Below are positions 6,738-10,844 of a stretch of 10,844 nt of DNA, one piece after another. The stretch lies in assembly GCA_002494495.1 (NCBI GenBank), contig DACB01000005.1, positions 4,452 through 15,295 of the forward strand, given 5' to 3'. The DNA is from Methanobacterium sp. UBA294. GTDB lineage: Archaea > Methanobacteriota > Methanobacteria > Methanobacteriales > Methanobacteriaceae. The first letter of the stretch is position 1, and every line of letters starts with the position of its first letter. The notes under the pieces were generated by a model. The model worked only from the letters and a program-made list of their open reading frames with translations, did not search any database and was not told where the DNA came from. The position numbers and the translations under genes are program-made.

Positions 6738-7928
6738 ATGAATAATCTATTTGCAGACAGGATGAACAACGTTCACAAATCATTTATTAGAGAAATTTTA
6801 AAGGTTACCGAGAATCCGGAGATTATATCCTTTGCAGGAGGCCTTCCCAACCCAGATTCTTTCCCAGTTAAAGAAGTTCAGGAAGCGGTAACCAATGTCT
6901 TAACTTCTAACGGTGAGGAAATACTCCAGTACAGCACAACAGAAGGATACCAGCCCCTGAGAGAGTATATCGCTAGTAGATACAAAAAGAACGGATTAAA
7001 GGTACACCCGGACCAGGTTTTAATTACCAACGGCTCCCAGCAGGGAATTGACTTAACTGGTAAGATATTTCTGAATAAAGATGATAACGTTCTGGTGGAA
7101 AGCCCCACCTATCTGGCAGCGATACAGTCCTTCGGACTCATGGAAGCCCGTTTTAAATCGGTACCATTACTGGAGGATGGCGCTGATCTGGATGCAGTGA
7201 AAAGATCTTTAGATGAAAACAGGATCAAGTTATTCTATTCAGTTACCAATTTCCAGAATCCCACCGGCATCACTTACTCCCAAAAGAAGAGAGAAATGCT
7301 GGCAGATATATTAAAAGATAGGGACACCATATTTGTGGAAGATAATCCCTATGGCGAGATAAGGTTTTTAGGGGAAGACATTCCACCGGTTAAAAAATAC
7401 CTGGATAGTGGTGTTCTTTTTGGCTCTTTTTCCAAAATTGTTTCACCAGGCATGAGACTGGGCTGGATAGTTGCTCCTGATGAGGTTATGGAAAAATTAG
7501 TAACAGCCAAACAGGCCTCAGACCTACACTCCAACTATTTCACCCAGAGAGTGGTCTACCAGTATCTTACCGATAACGATGTGGATAAACATATTGAGAA
7601 GATTAAGGCTATGTACCGGGATCAGAGAAACCTGATGGTGGAGATGATAGAGGAATACTTCCCAGAAGATGTGAAAATCACCAGACCAGAAGGTGGAATG
7701 TTCCTGTGGGTCACATTGCCAGAAGATCTATCCTCCCTAAAACTGTTTGACCTGGCAATTAAGGAGAACGTGGCCTTTGTCCCGGGCAAAGCGTTTTATA
7801 CCGATGATATGGGAGATAACACCTTGAGGTTGAACTTCTCAAATTCCAGTGCAGATAAAATAGAAGAAGGAATTAAAAGATTGGGCTCAGTAATTGGAAG
7901 TTTAATGAACCAGAAAAGACATAAATAA
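6738..7928 (+). CDS. PLP-dependent aminotransferase, LysN / 2-aminoadipate type
   Basis: This 396-residue fold-type I enzyme has the SFAGGLPNPDSFP opening (31-43) typical of LysN/alpha-aminoadipate and MocR-like aminotransferases, and it lacks a DNA-binding domain. Other landmarks are TNGSQQGIDL (97-106), the PLP-ring contact N174 in FQNPTG, D202 and Y205 in EDNPYGE, the Schiff-base lysine K233 in GSFSKIVSPGMRLGW, and the carboxylate-binding R364 in LRLNFS. Enzymes of this group act on 2-aminoadipate, aromatic or branched-chain amino acids and often have broad specificity, so the physiological substrate is open. It belongs to a different subgroup from the aminotransferase at 1884-2996, so the two are not a recent duplication. 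ATG 6738 is supported by AAAGGCGAT five to thirteen bases upstream. The glycosylase gene follows after 47 bases. Confidence 0.92.
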   Translation: MNNLFADRMNNVHKSFIREILKVTENPEIISFAGGLPNPDSFPVKEVQEAVTNVLTSNGEEILQYSTTEGYQPLREYIASRYKKNGLKVHPDQVLITNGSQQGIDLTGKIFLNKDDNVLVESPTYLAAIQSFGLMEARFKSVPLLEDGADLDAVKRSLDENRIKLFYSVTNFQNPTGITYSQKKREMLADILKDRDTIFVEDNPYGEIRFLGEDIPPVKKYLDSGVLFGSFSKIVSPGMRLGWIVAPDEVMEKLVTAKQASDLHSNYFTQRVVYQYLTDNDVDKHIEKIKAMYRDQRNLMVEMIEEYFPEDVKITRPEGGMFLWVTLPEDLSSLKLFDLAIKENVAFVPGKAFYTDDMGDNTLRLNFSNSSADKIEEGIKRLGSVIGSLMNQKRHK

Positions 7929-7975
7929 TACAAGTATTTTATCAAATCTTCATAGGTATCTAATTATGTGGTATA

Positions 7976-8899
7976 ATGGCTTATATTACCCATTTAAATC
8001 TGAATCCAGTTGCTCCCTATAATTTCGACTTAAGTGTGGGAATATTTTCATGGAGAGATCCACAAATCAGTGAATACGAAAATGGTAAGTTCTGGCAGGT
8101 TATTAGAGTAAATAATAAATTAATACTGGCAATTATAGAGGCAACCGGCACCATTGATGAACCAGAATTATCCATCGATTTAAATGCAGAAGAAAAACTT
8201 CAAAAAAAGGATATACAATCTGCAGAAAATACCATTAATACCATATTCAGCTTAGATTTTGATCTAAAAGAATTCTACAAATACGTTGCATCAGACCCGG
8301 TTATGTCTAAACTGACCCGGGAACTGCGAGGCCTTAAAAGCCATGCCACATCAACTATTTTTGAAGCACTTACATCCTCAATAATAGAGCAACAGATCTC
8401 TCTTATAGCATCCCGCAGCATAGAAAGACATATGATAAAAGATCACGGAGAAAAGGTTAAAATTGATAATAAAACGTACTATGCTTACCCCACTCCAGAG
8501 TCACTATCAAAACTAACCAGTGAACAGCTCCGGGAATCTGGGCTCAGTTTAAGAAAATCAGAATATATAATAGATATTGCTAAAAATATAACCGCCGAGA
8601 AGCTGGATTTAGAACTTTGTAAGAATTATGACGATGCATCTAAAATTGTAGATAAGCTCAGTCAGCTTAGGGGGGTGGGCCAATGGACCGCCCATCTTAC
8701 GGTTTTAAGGAGCATGCATCTGCATCGTGCATTTCCAGCTGATGATCTGGGGCTTAGAAGATCAGTATCTCATTTTTACTGTGATGATAAAAAGATTTCT
8801 GCTGATGATGCCCGTAAAATTGCTGGAAGCTGGGGTAAATGGAGGGGTTTAGCCGGATTTTATGTAATTACAGGTTTTTTAAGGGACATTAAAATATAA
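7976..8899 (+). CDS. HhH-GPD DNA glycosylase, AlkA/OGG-like (DNA-3-methyladenine glycosylase II type)
   Basis: The 307-residue protein should remove damaged bases, probably alkylated purines, starting base-excision repair. Residues 1-95 form an N-terminal beta domain like that of AlkA/OGG1. The helical core starts near 100 and contains the SSIIEQQIS segment (134-142). The helix-hairpin-helix is LRGVGQWTA (231-239). The catalytic aspartate lies in FPADDLGLRR; comparison with AlkA PDDYLI and OGG1 PVDVHV suggests D257, the second Asp. The family's WxxWRGLAxxY-type C-terminal helix is present (GKWRGLAGFYVITGF). The MutY/Nth four-cysteine Fe-S motif is missing, which argues against those branches. 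No good Shine-Dalgarno site precedes ATG 7976; an ATG at 7966 is out of frame. It may be co-transcribed with the aminotransferase 47 bases upstream. Whether it cuts 3-methyladenine, 8-oxoguanine or uracil cannot be settled here. Confidence 0.88.
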   Translation: MAYITHLNLNPVAPYNFDLSVGIFSWRDPQISEYENGKFWQVIRVNNKLILAIIEATGTIDEPELSIDLNAEEKLQKKDIQSAENTINTIFSLDFDLKEFYKYVASDPVMSKLTRELRGLKSHATSTIFEALTSSIIEQQISLIASRSIERHMIKDHGEKVKIDNKTYYAYPTPESLSKLTSEQLRESGLSLRKSEYIIDIAKNITAEKLDLELCKNYDDASKIVDKLSQLRGVGQWTAHLTVLRSMHLHRAFPADDLGLRRSVSHFYCDDKKISADDARKIAGSWGKWRGLAGFYVITGFLRDIKI

Positions 8900-8952
8900 A
8901 AAATGTAAAAATAAAAATTATAATACTAATTTTCAGATACTTCACTTTTTTT
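8900..8952. terminator. Overlapping U-tract ends of two convergent genes
   Basis: The glycosylase (plus) and the small membrane protein (minus) end 26 bases apart. The gap is A-rich on the plus strand, so minus-strand transcripts meet T-tracts (TTTTTATTTTTACATTTTTT) at about 8898-8917. Plus-strand transcripts meet a T7 run at 8946-8952, inside the 3' end of the opposing gene. Both fit archaeal U-tract termination without hairpins. Confidence 0.4.
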
Positions 8953-9423
8953 GGTTAACTTATATCCAACCATTAGAATTATCAGCACTACTGGTATCAA
9001 AATATCTATTAACAGGGCAAATCCAGCATTTCCTGGCGCCATATTTCCGGTTTGCATGATATTGGTTATGTGTACTATTCCAGCTCCCAGCAGGAAGATG
9101 GATGCAGCAATTACTGTGGCCAGCAGGAAGTTGTCCCTTATTTTTATTGATAATATTCCCAGTATTCCGAAGGCCAGATTGGCCACTCCCACTTCAAGCT
9201 GGAAGGGGTTGCCAGCAGGCCAGCCAATACTTGTGGCTACAAAGTTGGACATAAATATATGGCCAATAAACGCCCATATGCAACCGATTCCTATCATTAT
9301 AAAAAGGAACCATACTAAAAATACTTCGAAAACCCGGTTAATTGTTTTTGGCTGTTTGCTTAAAAATAGATTTAAAAGAGCTGCTACTATAGTTATCAAT
9401 ATAAAGATGTATGTCATTTCCAT
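8926..9423 (-). CDS. Small integral membrane protein, DUF6790-like
   Basis: The 165-residue protein has about five hydrophobic helices (roughly 3-21, 33-56, 76-92, 98-117 and 134-154) and a short charged, probably cytoplasmic tail (KLTKKSEVSEN). The loop before helix 3 carries GWPAGNPFQLEVGVANLAFG (67-86), which I recall as the hallmark of the uncharacterised DUF6790 family; H118 and N121 end helix 4. No enzymatic motif is visible and the function is unknown. ATG 9423 is well supported by the Shine-Dalgarno GGAGGC (9431-9436, minus strand), eight bases away. A second ATG at 9417 would be too far from it. An equally long open frame on the opposite strand (8951-9448) has no family features or ribosome-binding site and is a shadow. 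Confidence 0.82.
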   Translation of the reverse strand: MEMTYIFILITIVAALLNLFLSKQPKTINRVFEVFLVWFLFIMIGIGCIWAFIGHIFMSNFVATSIGWPAGNPFQLEVGVANLAFGILGILSIKIRDNFLLATVIAASIFLLGAGIVHITNIMQTGNMAPGNAGFALLIDILIPVVLIILMVGYKLTKKSEVSEN

Positions 9424-9542
9424 GGGAAATGCCTCCTTTAATTATTAAAAGATATATTAACTTACAAATTTATGATGTATAAAATTATTTTTTTAAGATA
9501 AAATTATGAGAGAATATTAATAATAAAGGGAGACCAATTATA
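9424..9542. promoter_or_regulatory. Divergent promoter region of the DUF6790-like and VOC genes
   Basis: These 119 very AT-rich bases separate two divergent starts. On the minus strand, ATTTTATACA (9485-9476) is a plausible TATA box about 40 bases before the GGAGGC ribosome-binding site of the membrane protein. On the plus strand, TTTTTTTAAGATAAAA (9487-9502) is a weaker TATA-like stretch, and AAGGGAGA (9526-9533) is the ribosome-binding site for ATG 9543. No clear operator symmetry is seen. Confidence 0.4.
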
Positions 9543-10013
9543 ATGAAAATTGAATATATCTGTCCATTAATTACAGTTAATGATATTTTAAAGTCAAAAG
9601 AATTTTATATGAATATTTTAAAACAGGAAGTGGAATTAGATCATGGCGAAAACATCGCCTTTAAAAGTGGTTTAGCAATTCATGATAAAAATCATTTCCA
9701 GAAATTAACAGGTAAACAAATAGAAGGTGAAAGCCGGAACAATATGGAATTATATTTTCAGTCAGACGATATTGATAATTTAGAAGAAGTATTGGAGTCT
9801 TTTAATGTAGAATTTATCCATAAAATTATAGAGCAACCCTGGGGACAGAGGGTTATGCGATTTTATGATCCGGATGATTATATTATTGAAATTGGTGAGC
9901 CAATAGAAGTTGTGATTAAGAGATTCGCTGCCCAGGGACTTGTAACAGAGGAAATTAGTGAAAAATCGTCCATGCCAGTAGAATACGTTAAAATGGTGCT
10001 TAATTTAGAATAA
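9543..10013 (+). CDS. VOC-superfamily (glyoxalase/bleomycin-resistance fold) protein with C-terminal extension
   Basis: The 156-residue protein has the paired beta-alpha-beta-beta-beta layout of the vicinal oxygen chelate fold. The first half runs PLITVNDILKSKEFYMNIL (8-26). The second half runs from NNMELYFQSDDIDNLEEVL (66-84) to the family signature WGQRVMRFYDPDDYIIEIGEP (100-120). Likely metal-site acids are E69 and E116, but the histidine usually found on the first strand is replaced (Y5-I6-C7), so metal binding and a glyoxalase I reaction are uncertain. Some 35 residues after the fold (VIKRFAAQGLVTEEISEKSSMPVEYVKMVL) look helical and resemble a small helix-turn-helix-like tail. The start is supported by AAGGGAGA nine bases upstream. 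The role is unknown; it is divergent from the DUF6790-like gene. Confidence 0.82.
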   Translation: MKIEYICPLITVNDILKSKEFYMNILKQEVELDHGENIAFKSGLAIHDKNHFQKLTGKQIEGESRNNMELYFQSDDIDNLEEVLESFNVEFIHKIIEQPWGQRVMRFYDPDDYIIEIGEPIEVVIKRFAAQGLVTEEISEKSSMPVEYVKMVLNLE

Positions 10014-10040
10014 AAATTATCAAGAAAAATATATATTAAG

Positions 10041-10125
10041 CGCCGGGGACGGGATTTGAACCCGCGAGATCCAAAGGATCATTGGCTTAGCAGGCCAACG
10101 CCGTACCAGACTGGGCCACCCCGGC
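10041..10125 (-). tRNA. tRNA-Ser (anticodon GCU)
   Basis: The 85-base minus-strand gene folds into a type II tRNA. The acceptor stem is GCCGGGG/CCCCGGC with discriminator G. The anticodon stem is TTGGC/GCCAA with loop CTGCTAA, so the anticodon is GCT (10091-10089). A long variable arm, GATCC-TTT-GGATC, is diagnostic of Ser/Leu-type tRNAs. The T arm is GCGGG-TTCAAAT-CCCGT. The GCU anticodon and variable arm identify serine (AGC/AGU codons). CCA is not encoded, as is common in archaea, and no intron is present. Confidence 0.97.
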
Positions 10126-10163
10126 AAATTTGAATGGGTAACTACAAGATTTGTATTATCTAG

Positions 10164-10171
10164 TATTTAAA
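10164..10171 (-). promoter_or_regulatory. TATA box of tRNA-Ser, overlapping the upstream stop codon
   Basis: On the minus strand TTTAAATA lies about 39 bases before the tRNA 5' end, a suitable distance for an archaeal tRNA promoter with a short leader. Its first bases are part of the TAA stop (10169-10167) of the CBS-domain gene, so coding end and promoter share sequence. Read-through from that gene is a possible alternative source of the tRNA. Confidence 0.55.
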
Positions 10172-10844
10172 TTACATCATCATCTGTTTTTTCATTTTCT
10201 TTCTTCAGGGTTACCAGCACCTTATCTATCTGATGACCATCCATATCAACTATTTCCAGTTGTAGAACACCACATTTAAATATTTCCCCTGTTTCAGGTA
10301 CCCTGCCTAAACGGTGCAGTATAAATCCGGCCAGTGAATTGTAGATCTCTGGTTCTTCTCCAGGTAATTCTTCTATACCTATTATCTCTTTGAATTCATC
10401 TATCTGGATGGCTCCGTCAACCAGCCATCCTTCACCAGTACGTTTCACAATTTCTGGCTCATCAATATCTGGGATGTCCCCCACTATGGCTTCCAGGATA
10501 TCGTAGAGTGTAATTAAACCTTCAACACTACCATATTCATCGATTATCAGTGCCATGTGTACGTGTTGTGTTGATTCTTTGAATAGTTTCAGTACATCCA
10601 GTATATCTGAGCTTTCAGGGACGATCACTGGATTTTTCATGTACTTTTTCAGGGTTTTACCACTGGTAATTTCCACACCATAGATATCCTTGAGCTGGAT
10701 CACACCTAGTAAGTTGTCCAGATTCCTTTCAGATAGAGGAAACATGGTTCTTTTGCTCTCGTTTATCCTGGATTTAATTTCTTCAGCAGATTCTTCCACG
10801 TCCAGCCATGCAATTTCTGTTTTTGGGATCATGAGAGATTTCAC
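10167..10844 (-). CDS. CBS-domain / CorC_HlyC membrane protein of the hemolysin C / CNNM type (C-terminal part, 5' end outside window)
   Basis: The last 225 codons and TAA stop are visible; the frame stays open to the window edge. The visible start reads like an internal VRDVMTPRTDI-type segment (here KSLMIPKTEIAWLD), so the apparent first codon (GTG) is not the true start. Two CBS domains fill about residues 3-60 and 67-125, the second containing HVHMALIIDEYGSVEGLITLYDILEAIVGDI, the usual hallmark. A CorC_HlyC domain follows (about 140-216, with GWLVDGAIQIDEF and YNSLAGFILHRLGRVPETGE). In this family an N-terminal DUF21 membrane domain precedes the CBS pair and the protein takes part in Mg2+ or other cation transport or regulation; that part is outside the window and inferred. 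The acidic tail EKTDDDVI ends at the tRNA promoter. Confidence 0.9.
   Translation of the reverse strand: MKSLMIPKTEIAWLDVEESAEEIKSRINESKRTMFPLSERNLDNLLGVIQLKDIYGVEITSGKTLKKYMKNPVIVPESSDILDVLKLFKESTQHVHMALIIDEYGSVEGLITLYDILEAIVGDIPDIDEPEIVKRTGEGWLVDGAIQIDEFKEIIGIEELPGEEPEIYNSLAGFILHRLGRVPETGEIFKCGVLQLEIVDMDGHQIDKVLVTLKKENEKTDDDVI

Noticed and set aside
1884..7928. The two aminotransferases considered as a duplicated pair in one pathway.
   Set aside because: Their motifs place them in different fold-type I subgroups, and they are separated by unrelated genes.
8951..9448. Open frame of 165 codons on the plus strand, the same length as the minus-strand membrane gene it overlaps.
   Set aside because: It lacks a ribosome-binding site and any recognised motif. 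The minus frame has a strong GGAGGC site, five clean membrane helices and the DUF6790-like signature, so the plus frame is its shadow.

Overview
The window looks like ordinary chromosomal DNA from a methanogenic archaeon, most likely of the order Methanobacteriales (Methanobacterium-like). The grounds are AT-rich DNA, archaeal TATA-type elements instead of bacterial -35/-10 pairs, U-tract ends instead of hairpin terminators, a tRNA-Ser gene without an encoded CCA, and an archaeal-type phosphopantetheine adenylyltransferase start at the left edge. The genus is an inference from gene content and style, not a computed match.

Layout, left to right. Bases 1-77 (minus) are the first 25 codons of an archaeal CoaD-type adenylyltransferase that runs off the window. 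It is divergent from a radical SAM / B12-binding-like Fe-S protein (133-1692). A class I/II aminotransferase follows (1884-2996); its last codons are the first copy of a degenerate tandem repeat that continues past the stop codon. Next is a large P2-like cation-pumping P-type ATPase (3228-5774), preceded by a TATA box and two CATATG-centred palindromes. Nineteen bases later comes a QueG-like double [4Fe-4S] protein (5794-6621). A second aminotransferase of the LysN / 2-aminoadipate type (6738-7928) and an AlkA/OGG-like HhH-GPD DNA glycosylase (7976-8899) follow. A small five-helix membrane protein of the DUF6790 type lies on the minus strand (8926-9423), divergent from a VOC/glyoxalase-fold protein (9543-10013). 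The right end holds tRNA-Ser(GCU) (10041-10125, minus) and the C-terminal part of a CBS / CorC_HlyC membrane protein (10167 to the right edge, minus).

The genes do not form one pathway. They are single or paired housekeeping and metabolic genes: CoA synthesis, amino-acid transamination, ion transport, DNA repair, a tRNA, and Fe-S proteins of unknown substrate. The only tight couplings are ATPase/QueG-like and aminotransferase/glycosylase, which may share transcripts. I see no mobile element, CRISPR array, toxin-antitoxin pair, defence cassette or prophage gene, and no convincing new multi-gene system. The points most worth a second look are the tandem repeat that includes the aminotransferase stop codon, the twin palindromes before the ATPase with its unusual ion-site residues, the QueG homologue in a lineage that makes archaeosine, and the uncharacterised radical SAM enzyme.
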